A DNA stretch of 64,000 nt, taken from positions 1 through 64,000 of the forward strand of contig CAJUDA010000003.1 of assembly GCA_910584875.1 (NCBI GenBank), written 5' to 3'. Shown in pieces: positions 45,905-54,818 of the stretch. Position numbers and translations under genes: made by a program. Each line of letters begins with the position of its first letter. The stretch's first letter is position 1. The notes under the pieces were generated by a model. That model searched no databases and was not told where the DNA came from. It worked only from the letters and a program-made list of their open reading frames with translations. Source of the DNA: an uncultured Eubacterium sp. GTDB taxonomy: Bacteria > Bacillota > Clostridia > Lachnospirales > Lachnospiraceae.

Positions 45905-47197
45905 ATGAGGATACATACCGATATTGTGATTGTCGGGAGCGGGGCGGCTGGACTTTATTGTGCACTGAAACTTCCGGCAGATAAGCAGATTACGGTGATC
46001 ACAAAAGAGGAGGCAGAGCAGAGTGACTCCTTTCTGGCACAGGGAGGGATCTGCGTACTGAAGGAAGAGTCGGATTATGACAGCTATTTTGAGGATACGA
46101 TGCGGGCGGGACATTATGAAAACCGCAGAGAATCCGTTGATATCATGATCCGTTCATCCATGGACGTCATCCGCGAACTGATCGGGTATGGTGTTGCGTT
46201 TGAGAGGGATGGCGATTCCCTGTGCTTTACGAGAGAGGGAGGGCATTCGGAGTTTCGTATTCTGTTTCATGAGGATGAAACAGGGAAAGAAATCATCGAA
46301 AAGCTCCTTGCCAGGGTAAGGGAACGGAACAATATAAAGCTGATCGAGCATTGTACCATGGTTGATATTCTGGAAGAGAAGCAGGTCTGTCATGGTCTGG
46401 TGGTGCGTATGGCAGATGGAACACTGGGGACGCTGACGGCGGATTATACCGTGCTGGCATGTGGAGGGCTGGGCGGTTTATATGAACATTCTACCAACTT
46501 CCGCCATCTGACGGGAGATGCCATCGCGATTGCGCTGAGACATGGTATACGTCTGGAAAATACGGATTATATACAGATTCATCCTACTACCCTGTACTCA
46601 AAAGAACCAGGCAGGCGTTTCCTGATCTCTGAGTCAGTCAGAGGTGAAGGAGCGGTTCTGTTGAACAAGGACGGAGAGCGTTTTGTGGATGAACTCCTGC
46701 CACGGGATCTTCTGACGGAGGAAGTACACAGACAGATGGAGAAAGACGGTATGCCCTATGTATGGCTGTCTATGGAACCGATTCCGGTGGAGACGATCAA
46801 AAGTCATTTTCCCAATATTTATAAAAGATGTCTGGAAGAAGGGTACGACTGTACGAAGGAGTGTATTCCGGTAGTACCGGCACAGCATTATTTCATGGGT
46901 GGTATCTGGGTGGACCGTGACAGTCATACTTCCCTGGGGCATCTCTATGCCGTGGGTGAGACAAGCTGTAACGGAGTACACGGACGAAACCGGCTGGCGA
47001 GCAATTCCCTTCTGGAGAGCCTTGTTTTTGCCGGCCGCTGTGCAGACCGGATCGCTGGCAGCTACCATGTATCCGGGGAGCCTGACCGGCTGCCCGATAT
47101 GCAGGAATATGAGGATGGGAAAGCACTGGAGGAGGATTATCACAGGGCAGTGCTGGATGAGATCGAGAAGGAAAGGAAACAGAGAGAGCATGAATGA
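45905..47197 (+). CDS. nadB: L-aspartate oxidase
   Basis: 430 residues. N-terminal FAD site DIVIVGSGAAGLYCAL, substrate motifs of the succinate dehydrogenase/fumarate reductase flavoprotein family (HPTTLYS, RGEGAVLLNKDGERF, HYFMGGIWVD, GETSCNGVHGRNRLASNSL). Produces iminoaspartate for NadA. The C-terminal helical domain is shorter than in E. coli NadB. Start at 45905 (GGAGAATGAT before ATG); it overlaps nadC by 8 bp. Confidence 0.94.
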   Translation: MRIHTDIVIVGSGAAGLYCALKLPADKQITVITKEEAEQSDSFLAQGGICVLKEESDYDSYFEDTMRAGHYENRRESVDIMIRSSMDVIRELIGYGVAFERDGDSLCFTREGGHSEFRILFHEDETGKEIIEKLLARVRERNNIKLIEHCTMVDILEEKQVCHGLVVRMADGTLGTLTADYTVLACGGLGGLYEHSTNFRHLTGDAIAIALRHGIRLENTDYIQIHPTTLYSKEPGRRFLISESVRGEGAVLLNKDGERFVDELLPRDLLTEEVHRQMEKDGMPYVWLSMEPIPVETIKSHFPNIYKRCLEEGYDCTKECIPVVPAQHYFMGGIWVDRDSHTSLGHLYAVGETSCNGVHGRNRLASNSLLESLVFAGRCADRIAGSYHVSGEPDRLPDMQEYEDGKALEEDYHRAVLDEIEKERKQREHE

Positions 47198-48044
47198 GAT
47201 AACGATGAAGCTGAATGCGGATCGTCTGATCCGTGAAGCACTGGCAGAAGATATAACAAATGAGGATATCACGACCAATGCTGTCATGCCTGAGGCAAGG
47301 CAGGGCGAGGTGGAACTGATCTGTAAGCAGGATGGTATCATCGCAGGGCTCGGCGTCTTTGAGAGAGTATTCCAGCTGCTGGATGAATCGGTGTCAGTGG
47401 AATTTTTCTGTCAGGATGGGGATGAGGTAGTAAGCGGGCAGAAAATGGCGACAGTAACGGGTGATATCCGTGTCCTGCTCAGTGGAGAGCGTACGGCGCT
47501 CAATTATCTGCAGAGGATGAGCGGGATTGCTACGTATACGCATTCTGTAGCGGCACTGTTAGAGGGATCCGGGACGAAACTCCTTGATACACGTAAAACT
47601 ACCCCCAATATGCGTGTGTTTGAGAAATATGCGGTGAAGGTCGGAGGCGGCTGCAACCACCGTTATAATTTGTCAGATGGTGTGCTGCTGAAAGATAATC
47701 ATATCGGAGCGGCAGGCAGTGTGGCGGAAGCGGTGCGGATGGCAAAGGAATATGCGCCATTTGTCCGCAAGATTGAGGTGGAAACGGAAAACCTGGATAT
47801 GGTCAGGGAGGCAGTGGAAGCGGGAGCGGATATTATCATGCTGGATAATATGCCGCCTGAGGTTATGAGAAAGGCGGTTGCCCTGATTGACGGACGTGCT
47901 GAGACAGAGTGTTCCGGTAATGTGACGAAGGAGAATGTGGCGGAACTGATCGATATCGGAGTGGATTATATTTCCAGCGGTGCACTGACGCATTCAGCGC
48001 CAATTATGGATATTTCGCTGAAACATCTGCATCCGGTTGAATAA
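47190..48044 (+). CDS. nadC: Nicotinate-nucleotide pyrophosphorylase (quinolinate phosphoribosyltransferase)
   Basis: 284 residues, usual length. Motifs EDITNEDITTNAVMP, GERTALNYLQRMSGIAT, DTRKTTPNMRVFEKYAVKVGG, HRYNLSDGVLLKDNHI and IDIGVDYISSGALTHS are characteristic. Converts quinolinate and PRPP to nicotinate mononucleotide. Its ATG lies within the last codons of nadB, showing coupled translation. Confidence 0.96.
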   Translation: MNEITMKLNADRLIREALAEDITNEDITTNAVMPEARQGEVELICKQDGIIAGLGVFERVFQLLDESVSVEFFCQDGDEVVSGQKMATVTGDIRVLLSGERTALNYLQRMSGIATYTHSVAALLEGSGTKLLDTRKTTPNMRVFEKYAVKVGGGCNHRYNLSDGVLLKDNHIGAAGSVAEAVRMAKEYAPFVRKIEVETENLDMVREAVEAGADIIMLDNMPPEVMRKAVALIDGRAETECSGNVTKENVAELIDIGVDYISSGALTHSAPIMDISLKHLHPVE

Positions 48045-48102
48045 GGCTGAGCGGAAAGTATCCGTTTGAGCTAAAAAATAGAAACAGAAATGAGGGTATA
48101 TT

Positions 48103-48492
48103 ATGCTTGAGACAGGGATCAGGGGAACACAGTCGGTGAAAGCGGAGGAGAGCAATTCGGCGAAAGTGATGGGAAGCGGAACCATGGACGTTTTTGCGAC
48201 GCCGGCAATGATCGCGCTGATGGAGAAGACGGCATGGATGAGTGTGGCAGCCGAGCTGGAAGAGGGGCAGGGAACGGTAGGGACGAAACTGGAGATCACA
48301 CATGATGCACCAACCCCGCTGGGAATGACAGTAACCTGCGAGAGTGAGCTGACAGAGATTGACGGCCGCCGGCTGGTCTTTGCAGTGACAGCAAAAGATG
48401 AGACGGGGACAGTGATCGGCAAGGGACGGCATGAGCGGTTTATCGTATGGGAAGAAAAATTTCAGGCAAAGGCGGACCGGGGGCTGTCATGA
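48103..48492 (+). CDS. Hotdog-fold thioesterase (FlK-like)
   Basis: 129 residues of a single hotdog domain. VMGSGTMDVFATPAMIALME carries the helix typical of fluoroacetyl-CoA thioesterase-like proteins, and VGTKLEITHDAPTPLGMTV forms the central strands. A small acyl-CoA is the likely substrate. Fourth gene after nadABC (58-bp gap) with ATG behind GAGGGTA. No obvious link to NAD synthesis; it may be a separate housekeeping enzyme. Confidence 0.85.
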   Translation: MLETGIRGTQSVKAEESNSAKVMGSGTMDVFATPAMIALMEKTAWMSVAAELEEGQGTVGTKLEITHDAPTPLGMTVTCESELTEIDGRRLVFAVTAKDETGTVIGKGRHERFIVWEEKFQAKADRGLS

Positions 48493-48530
48493 TCCAGCTG
48501 CCGGGCTGCAGCCAGAATAACAGAAAAGGG

Positions 48531-48562
48531 AAAGGACGGCTGGTAATCCAGCCGCCCTTTTT
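48531..48562 (+). terminator. Terminator of the nad operon
   Basis: GGACGGCTGG and CCAGCCGCCC flank a TAAT loop, followed by TTTTTG. Located 40 bp after the thioesterase stop. Confidence 0.8.
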
Positions 48563-48576
48563 GAAAGAGGAGTTTT

Positions 48577-48651
48577 ATGAAAAAATATCAAAAATTAGAA
48601 ATTGGCAATTTGTTGGTAGGCTTTGGAACTCTGTTGTCCCTCAACCTATGA
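48577..48651 (+). CDS. Possible 24-aa peptide
   Basis: AAGAGGAGTTTT precedes an ATG opening a 24-codon frame with a basic start and a hydrophobic second half (NLLVGFGTLLSLNL). Nothing recognised. It could be a leader peptide, a degraded gene start or chance. Downstream to 48716 there is only AT-rich sequence. Confidence 0.25.
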   Translation: MKKYQKLEIGNLLVGFGTLLSLNL

Positions 48652-48716
48652 CCATAGTATAGTAATAAAATGTGAAGAGAATGTGTTCAAAAGCCCACAA
48701 AAATGTGAATAATTTG

Positions 48717-50267
48717 TTAAATCTCATGAATCTTCTTTTTTAGTTCGGTTTTTTTGTCTTCAATCAGCAATTCCCTGTTGTACTCATAGAATTTATCGCA
48801 GCCATGTTCAGATACAAACCATGCAGCAAGGGGATTGAGGGTTAATTCCGTGACGAACAATACCATCTCCTGCCTTCCGGCAAAGACCCGTTCCAGAAAG
48901 AGGAAGGCATTGTCCAGTGCCCGGCGCGCATCGGCAGCACAGGACTGGTATTTGTTTACAGAACTGTTAAATTCTTTTTTTACCAGTTCAAAAGCCATGT
49001 CCCTGTCGTCACCGTTATCACCGGCAAGTGTCTGATGGAGGGCAGATAGCTGTGACAGTGCTGTAATGATAAGGCGTTCACGTTCCTCTGTGAGCTGGCC
49101 GGCAGCCCGTTCGGTGCGGAGTGTCTGGTCCAGGCGTTCATATTGCTCCCATAGAAGTTCATCGGGATTCTTTTTTGAGGATGCCAGACTGCCGCGGAAG
49201 TGCTGCAGATATGTGTGTACAAGTGAAAGTGTTTCATCTGTCTGATGCAGTTCGCTAAAGGATTCTGTCAGTTGTCCAAGGAGCAGTCCGATCACGCTCA
49301 CTGCTTCATCAAACCCGGCATTGTTCAGGTGTGCGAGGGCGGTGAGGATCTCTTTGCCTTCTGGGGTTGTCTCATCCGGTGATACCCCTCTTAAGATGGC
49401 GGTGATATTGTAGTGCTGTCTGTATTTATTGAATAATTCATAATAATTGCGAAAGTCCCGGGCGATTTCTTCATGTTGTATATACTGGTGTGTGGCGGCC
49501 AGTGTAACCGGAAGTTCCAGTTTTTCACAGGCATACAGATACCTGGACAGATCTTCCCAACCCCTGGCAGTGACAAACTGTTCGCCGCCGATGACTGTTT
49601 CTACCTGATAGAAATGATCCTTGCGGATATCCAGATAGGACAGGATGACAGGGTGGATGCTGTGGGAATATGCGTATTCCCGCCAGACAGTATAATCAGC
49701 CGCGACGTCGATGCGTTTGAGCCTGTCGAGAGTAGTGATATCAAAATCCCGTACTGACCGGTTATATTCCGGCGGGTTTCCTGCAACGACGATGATCCAT
49801 CCGTCCGGAACGCGGTGTGTGCCAAATGTTTTATACTGCAGAAACTGAAGCATGGTGGGGGCGAGGGTTTCCGATACACAGTTGATCTCATCCAGAAAAA
49901 GGATTCCCTGAGTGAGTCCGGTTTTTTTCATTTTGTCATAAATAGAGGCAATGATCTCGCTCATGGTATATTCTGTCACAGAGAAGGTTTCTCCGTGATA
50001 TTCTTCTTCGCGGATGACAGGAAGACCGATGGCGCTCTGACGGGTGTGGTGGGTGATCGTGTAAGATACCAGTGCGACTCCTTCGCTTGCCGCCACCTGT
50101 TCGAGGATTGCTGTCTTGCCGATGCCGGGCGGGCCCATCAGGAGAATGGGGCGTTGCTTTTCGATTGGGATCTCATACTGCCCCCATTCATTTTTTGCCA
50201 GGTAGATACGTAGAGTGTTTCGGATTTCTTTTTTGGCTTCCTTGATTGAGATTTCATAGGGGTTCAT
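48717..50267 (-). CDS. MoxR-like AAA ATPase
   Basis: 516 residues. N-terminal AAA domain: Walker A MGPPGIGKTAIL, Walker B ILFLDEINCVS, sensor 1 VAGNPPEYNRS, then a MoxR-type helical insert; the C-terminal 200 residues are helical and unrecognised. Such ATPases act with VWA-domain proteins as chaperone-like remodellers. Here the VWA protein is encoded directly upstream (10-bp gap), making a MoxR-VWA pair. Last gene of the operon that begins with the LRR protein at 52444. Confidence 0.88.
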   Translation of the reverse strand: MNPYEISIKEAKKEIRNTLRIYLAKNEWGQYEIPIEKQRPILLMGPPGIGKTAILEQVAASEGVALVSYTITHHTRQSAIGLPVIREEEYHGETFSVTEYTMSEIIASIYDKMKKTGLTQGILFLDEINCVSETLAPTMLQFLQYKTFGTHRVPDGWIIVVAGNPPEYNRSVRDFDITTLDRLKRIDVAADYTVWREYAYSHSIHPVILSYLDIRKDHFYQVETVIGGEQFVTARGWEDLSRYLYACEKLELPVTLAATHQYIQHEEIARDFRNYYELFNKYRQHYNITAILRGVSPDETTPEGKEILTALAHLNNAGFDEAVSVIGLLLGQLTESFSELHQTDETLSLVHTYLQHFRGSLASSKKNPDELLWEQYERLDQTLRTERAAGQLTEERERLIITALSQLSALHQTLAGDNGDDRDMAFELVKKEFNSSVNKYQSCAADARRALDNAFLFLERVFAGRQEMVLFVTELTLNPLAAWFVSEHGCDKFYEYNRELLIEDKKTELKKKIHEI

Positions 50268-50276
50268 AGTCTGTGT

Positions 50277-51602
50277 TTACTCCTTTCTACAGTCATAGAA
50301 TTCATCGATGTTAAGACGGATCGCCCAGGGCGGTATATGTCCAAAGTCCGATCCGGTGGTCCTTCCGGTATCCTTTTTTAGAAAGTCTGCCAGTAAAAAG
50401 GCTACAGGATAAGCGGGGGGCGATGATGGACAGGTTCCGTATCCATCGGTCAGGATCATAAGTCCCTGCAATGGAGCCGGCAGGTTTTCGTCGATATAGT
50501 GGAAGAGGCAGCGGTAGTCAGTTCCGCCAAAACCCCTGACGGTAAAAGACTCTGCCTGGGCGGCAAGCTGTTCCGGAGAGGTGATAAGCAGATCCTCCTG
50601 TATGACCGTGTCAAACTGTAGCAGATGGATCTGCATATGCTTGAAAAAACGGTGGGAATTCTTTAGGATTGCCAGAGTTTCCGAGAGAAAGCGGCGCACA
50701 GGTGTACCGTGTACGGAACCGGAGGTGTCAATGGCGATCACAAGATTCCGTATTTTCTTTTCTTCCTTATATTCCAACGGCTCGATCAGGGGGATGCATC
50801 CATATAATTCAAAACCAAGTGTATAGTAAGCAGTATCAAATTCTTCTTCGTTGATATGGAGATTTTCCTGCCACGAAGAAAAACGTCTGAGAAAGTGGTC
50901 GTATGACATATGGCTTTGGCGGGACAGTTTCAGGACTTCCAGCAGATGACCGGCACTTGTCCCGGCGCGCCGCTCAAAGGTCTCCATATTAGTACGGGTC
51001 TTGTCTCCCAGATCCCGCCATTTCTGTGCGTCCTGTTGTTTTTGCTGTTTCGGATCCCGGTCTTCCCGACGGGGCCAGAACTGATGGCTGTCAATACAGA
51101 AATCCTGCTCCAGCATTCGCTTACTATTATTGTAGAAAACGCTGTTTTCTAGAAAACGATAAAGCTTTCCCGGTGTGTATAAGGTTATTTCCTGATCCTG
51201 TAGGTGGTGATACATCTGCTCTCTTATGTCAGAAGGGAGCTGGCGGAGACAAGGGATATCAAGAGAGTCCAGAATGGATTCTACACAGATATCACAGCAC
51301 AGATCCCATAGATCCCGGTCTGCCCCGGCTTCCATATACAGATGGGAAAAGAGGCAGTGCAGCAGATTGTGGAGATAGGCACGGTTTACCAGGACAGGAT
51401 TTCTGTCAAAGGAGCGGAAGAGATAATGCGGCTGAAAATATAAATGTCTGCCGTCGGTGGCAGTGCTGGTGATCAGGGGACTCATCCTGTAGTCAAGACC
51501 GGACAGAGCAGCGTCAAGAAACCGGAGAGAGAGGTACAGGTCATTACGGGCAGCTGCGAGGATCTCCATGCCAAGTGCGGTATGCTGTTGTCGTGTATCC
51601 AT
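50277..51602 (-). CDS. VWA-like domain protein (DUF2201 type)
   Basis: 441 residues. The N-terminal DUF2201-like region holds HNLLHCLFSH (metallopeptidase-like HxxxH), and the C-terminal VWA-like domain has the MIDAS motif IDTSGSVHG, a second Ser/Thr-Asp site and ILTDGYG. In known pairs this protein binds metal and works with the MoxR ATPase that follows. GGAGG lies upstream of the start on the minus strand. A copy of the dispersed repeat occupies the gap to the preceding LRR gene. Confidence 0.88.
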   Translation of the reverse strand: MDTRQQHTALGMEILAAARNDLYLSLRFLDAALSGLDYRMSPLITSTATDGRHLYFQPHYLFRSFDRNPVLVNRAYLHNLLHCLFSHLYMEAGADRDLWDLCCDICVESILDSLDIPCLRQLPSDIREQMYHHLQDQEITLYTPGKLYRFLENSVFYNNSKRMLEQDFCIDSHQFWPRREDRDPKQQKQQDAQKWRDLGDKTRTNMETFERRAGTSAGHLLEVLKLSRQSHMSYDHFLRRFSSWQENLHINEEEFDTAYYTLGFELYGCIPLIEPLEYKEEKKIRNLVIAIDTSGSVHGTPVRRFLSETLAILKNSHRFFKHMQIHLLQFDTVIQEDLLITSPEQLAAQAESFTVRGFGGTDYRCLFHYIDENLPAPLQGLMILTDGYGTCPSSPPAYPVAFLLADFLKKDTGRTTGSDFGHIPPWAIRLNIDEFYDCRKE

Positions 51603-51648
51603 ACGTATCCTCCTTGATGCCCCGTCAGCCTGCTGCGGGGGGGTGTTT

Positions 51649-51667
51649 GATTGGCGCCGTTGAGCTA
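51649..51667 (-). repeat. Dispersed stop-associated repeat, copy D
   Basis: On the minus strand TAGCTCAACGGCGCCAATC; the TAG is the stop of the LRR gene. Identical core to copies A and B. Confidence 0.75.
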
Positions 51668-52444
51668 CAGATCAAATTTACTGGTGCTGTCAGGAGAGGG
51701 ACTCCTGCGTTGTTTTAAATCCAGAAGATAGCTGATGATACCCGGCTTCTCCAGATCCTGTGCTGTCTGGATGGCGAGGGGAAGCAGTCCCGCTCCCGGT
51801 TCTTCCTGTTCCAGAAAAAAGCGGAGGGAATCCATGTCCTGTTCTTCCATATAGTATACCAGCAATTCTTTCTGGTGTTCCTGCCAATAGTGATGATATG
51901 AGTTCTGGGCTGTATCAGAGAGCTGCCGGGGGAATCGCAGGCGGTAGGAAAGGATCCGCCCCAGCACAGGGATTTCTTCACTGACACAGGCACGCTGCCA
52001 CAGTCCGTCATAACGCCGGAAATCAACCTGCGAATCAAAGAAGCACTGCTGGTAAAGATATCCGGCGCCATAACCGACCTCCTGGAAGACCCTTGCCGGT
52101 TCATTGGCGATGTATTCATATTCATAGCGGGGAAACAGAAGAAGTGCCTGCTCTCCCCGGTCATAAAAAATGGATACGGTCACTTCCTGATACATATCAT
52201 AGAGGATATCTTTCAGACAGGTGCAGTCCCCCTCTCCATGGTGGAGAATGATGTGTGAGAGGCTGCGGCAGTTTTTAAAGGCACCGTCTTCGATTTCAAT
52301 CCCCCCATGGGGCAGGAGGACTGTATGGAGAGAACGACAGTTGTAGAAAGCATGCTTTCCAATCTGTTTTGTCCCTTCCGGAATTTGTACTTCTGTTATT
52401 TCCCGGTTTTCCGCATAGGCATAATCTTCAATCCTTACTTCCAT
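51665..52444 (-). CDS. Leucine-rich repeat (LRR_5) protein
   Basis: 259 residues. The first ~80 residues form BspA-type LRR_5 repeats (TKQIGKHAFYNCRSLHTVLL, GAFKNCRSLSHIIL); the remainder is a unique region with many aromatic residues and no recognised fold. No signal peptide, so it is cytoplasmic, unlike most LRR_5 proteins, which are secreted. It is the first gene of the operon with the VWA and AAA proteins and could provide target recognition (inference). ATG behind GGAGGGTACC. Confidence 0.75.
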   Translation of the reverse strand: MEVRIEDYAYAENREITEVQIPEGTKQIGKHAFYNCRSLHTVLLPHGGIEIEDGAFKNCRSLSHIILHHGEGDCTCLKDILYDMYQEVTVSIFYDRGEQALLLFPRYEYEYIANEPARVFQEVGYGAGYLYQQCFFDSQVDFRRYDGLWQRACVSEEIPVLGRILSYRLRFPRQLSDTAQNSYHHYWQEHQKELLVYYMEEQDMDSLRFFLEQEEPGAGLLPLAIQTAQDLEKPGIISYLLDLKQRRSPSPDSTSKFDL

Positions 52445-52475
52445 GGTACCCTCCTGCAATGACTGTTTAAAAGAA

Positions 52476-52504
52476 AGAATAGCACTCTATAGACTTTTTT
52501 ACAA
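52476..52504 (-). promoter_or_regulatory. Candidate promoter of the LRR-VWA-AAA operon
   Basis: On the minus strand TTGTAA, 17-bp spacer, TATTCT, 31 bp before the LRR start. The divergent zinc-ribbon gene starts at 52563. Confidence 0.45.
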
Positions 52505-52562
52505 GGAAATGATATAATAAATTTATTAAACTGTAAACAGCAGCGAGAAAAGGGGGATTCAC

Positions 52563-52979
52563 ATGTTTTGCCAGAATTGTGGAAAAGAGGTAGGAGAGAC
52601 AGATCGTTTTTGCCCGAATTGCGGGGTTATCATAGGATATACGAATGACAGGGGGACGTCGGCAGAACAGGAACCGGCAGCACCGCAGCAGGAAACGGAT
52701 TATGCTTCTTTTGACCGGCAGGTCCAGCCGTCATCATCCAAAAAGACGGTAACTGCCATACTTGTAGGTGTGGTCTCTGCCATTGGGGTGATCACCCTGC
52801 TTATTCTTCTGATCGCATTTGGTTCTGCACGCAGAAAAGCATCAACAAAAATGGATCAGTGGAAGGATCAGATCAGGGACGGCAATGAAAGGTTTTTTGA
52901 TCTGGACAGAGGGGATGATTATTCCGATAATGATCTGGATGACTGGAATAATGATTACGATTTTAATGAGATTTTTTAA
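52563..52979 (+). CDS. Zinc-ribbon membrane protein
   Basis: 138 residues. An N-terminal double-CxxC zinc ribbon (FCQNCGKEVGETDRFCPNCG), a proline/glutamine-rich linker, one membrane helix (VTAILVGVVSAIGVITLLIL, about 62-85), and an acidic C-terminal tail rich in Asp and Asn. Proteins of this layout are frequent in Firmicutes and unassigned. It lies 26 bp before the RelA/SpoT-like gene, divergent from the LRR operon. ATG after AAGGGGGATTCAC. Confidence 0.8.
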   Translation: MFCQNCGKEVGETDRFCPNCGVIIGYTNDRGTSAEQEPAAPQQETDYASFDRQVQPSSSKKTVTAILVGVVSAIGVITLLILLIAFGSARRKASTKMDQWKDQIRDGNERFFDLDRGDDYSDNDLDDWNNDYDFNEIF

Positions 52980-53005
52980 TACGATAATTGTTGGAGAGGG
53001 CAGCG

Positions 53006-54796
53006 ATGAAATATAGGGAAGAGGATATACAGGAGAAAATTTATATTACACAGCTTGAGGGGATCGGAGAGCGCCTGGAAGAAGATATCGCCGGGATACT
53101 GAACCGTACGGGAATGTATTTCCGTATTTTTAGCCGCGCTAAAACACCGGCATCCATCGCACAGAAGCTGAATAAAGAGGGGTATGGTTTCAGCGACGAT
53201 GAAAAAAAACTTCAGGATCTGATCGGGCTGCGTGTCGTCGTATATTATCAGGATGATATGGATATTATACGGACGATTATGGAAAAAACATTCCGCCGCG
53301 TGGGGGAGTGGTCGAAGACAGAAAGCACCAATGAAGAGTTTAAGGCATCCAAGCTCAATGGTGTATTCCGCATTCCGGAAGAATACCAGCGGATTTATAG
53401 TGGAAATTTTAGTGAATTTCCCATCGACAGGACCTTTGAAGTGCAGCTGCGCACCGTTTCTTTTGAGGGCTGGCATGAGATTGAACACGATATGAGATAT
53501 AAGTCTCCCCACGGGGATGAGTTCTGGCGCAATAATGAAGATCTGTCCCGGACATTAAATTGTGTGCTGGCAAATCTGGAACTCTGTGACTGGTCTACCC
53601 TGAGCGTGTTCGATAAACTGTCTTATTACCACTATGAAGAGGGAAACTGGGAGATGATGATGAAGGGGAAGTTCCGTCTCCGGTTTGATACACAGCCCCT
53701 TTCACCAGAGTTCATAAATTTTCTGGATGAAAATCTGGGAGTAGCTTATTGTCTGTACCGCTGTGACCGGGCAAAGGTGATCTTTGCGCTGATGCAGGAG
53801 AGGCATGAGACGATCACGTATGACCTGGTGGTAAAAGCTGCCAATGAATCTGTAGCTGTCTATGATGCAAAGATACAGAGAAGGCTGGAAAAGTTATGCC
53901 ATGAGGTTTTTAAAAAGGATCGTTCACTAAAACCGGAAAGACTGGATCTGAGACCGCTGGATGTCACCCCTTCCTTCCGGCTGAATGTGATCCTCAGCCA
54001 TAACCCGGTAAAAAGCATGCAGCAGGAATTTATGTCTGCTGTGCAGATGATCGGAGCGTGGGCACAGGGACGATTTCGCAATATTACGGATGACATACCA
54101 ACTACACCTGTAGATTATGAATTTCATGTACCGGGATTTAATATCAGGATACTGGGGAATCTTTCTCTTGGATTTTATAAATTGTCACTTGATTATGTGG
54201 ATGTAACGCGCAAGGGAGTTGTCTGGCGGACGAATGTCAGCCTGGAACTCAGTGAGCGGATCCGTATGAAGGTGGATTGTGATTACTGCCATACGCCATA
54301 CCGCCTTGTACGCGACAGTTTTTCCAAGCCGCGTTTTGTGGATGAGATTTTCCGCAGGATCGGTTATGAAGATGTAATCCCTATGTCATTGAAACCAGGT
54401 AAAGTGAAGTCAATAAAAGAACTGGAGCAGATCAGTGCTTTTATCAGTGACCACAGCAGGAATCTTCCCGTGATCCTGGCAGTGGAGGAGGAAGATCCGG
54501 AACGGCAGATTAATATCAACCGGCTGACGGAGACCATTGGAACATATGCCCATGTGTTTATCCTGGATAAGAAAGCGATCCCCATACTTGTTGAAATGTC
54601 AGATTATACGACGGACGAACTGACAGGGGCGGTATGGGTTACCTTTAGCGGCGGGGAAGACAAATTTTATACCAGGGATATGATCGCTGACAGTCGTTTT
54701 GATTTTAATAAATATGCCTTTGATCAGGGAAATGTATATGAAAAAGCGTTTCGTCACAGACTTGTGAGGCTGATCAAAGAGAAAAATTGTGAATAA
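53006..54796 (+). CDS. RelA/SpoT-domain protein with a large unassigned C-terminal region
   Basis: 596 residues. The N-terminal RelA/SpoT nucleotidyltransferase-like domain is recognisable: RIFSRAKTPASIAQKL (about 40-55), DLIGLRVVVYYQDDM (71-85), and EVQLRTVSFEGWHEIEHDMR (145-164) followed by YK. The usual GYRSLH motif between them is replaced by KLNGVFRIPEEY (116-127). This domain makes (p)ppGpp or, in toxic relatives, other modified nucleotides; whether this copy is active is uncertain. Residues ~330-596 match nothing I can name. It shares the operon with the zinc-ribbon protein before it and the DUF1653-like gene after it. Confidence 0.75.
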   Translation: MKYREEDIQEKIYITQLEGIGERLEEDIAGILNRTGMYFRIFSRAKTPASIAQKLNKEGYGFSDDEKKLQDLIGLRVVVYYQDDMDIIRTIMEKTFRRVGEWSKTESTNEEFKASKLNGVFRIPEEYQRIYSGNFSEFPIDRTFEVQLRTVSFEGWHEIEHDMRYKSPHGDEFWRNNEDLSRTLNCVLANLELCDWSTLSVFDKLSYYHYEEGNWEMMMKGKFRLRFDTQPLSPEFINFLDENLGVAYCLYRCDRAKVIFALMQERHETITYDLVVKAANESVAVYDAKIQRRLEKLCHEVFKKDRSLKPERLDLRPLDVTPSFRLNVILSHNPVKSMQQEFMSAVQMIGAWAQGRFRNITDDIPTTPVDYEFHVPGFNIRILGNLSLGFYKLSLDYVDVTRKGVVWRTNVSLELSERIRMKVDCDYCHTPYRLVRDSFSKPRFVDEIFRRIGYEDVIPMSLKPGKVKSIKELEQISAFISDHSRNLPVILAVEEEDPERQININRLTETIGTYAHVFILDKKAIPILVEMSDYTTDELTGAVWVTFSGGEDKFYTRDMIADSRFDFNKYAFDQGNVYEKAFRHRLVRLIKEKNCE

Positions 54797-54818
54797 TACA
54801 AAAAAGGAAGTGTTTGTA

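Noticed and set aside
47983..48010. TTCAGCGCCAATTATGG as another copy of the dispersed repeat
   Set aside because: Inside the nadC coding region and explained by its protein sequence; only about ten bases match.
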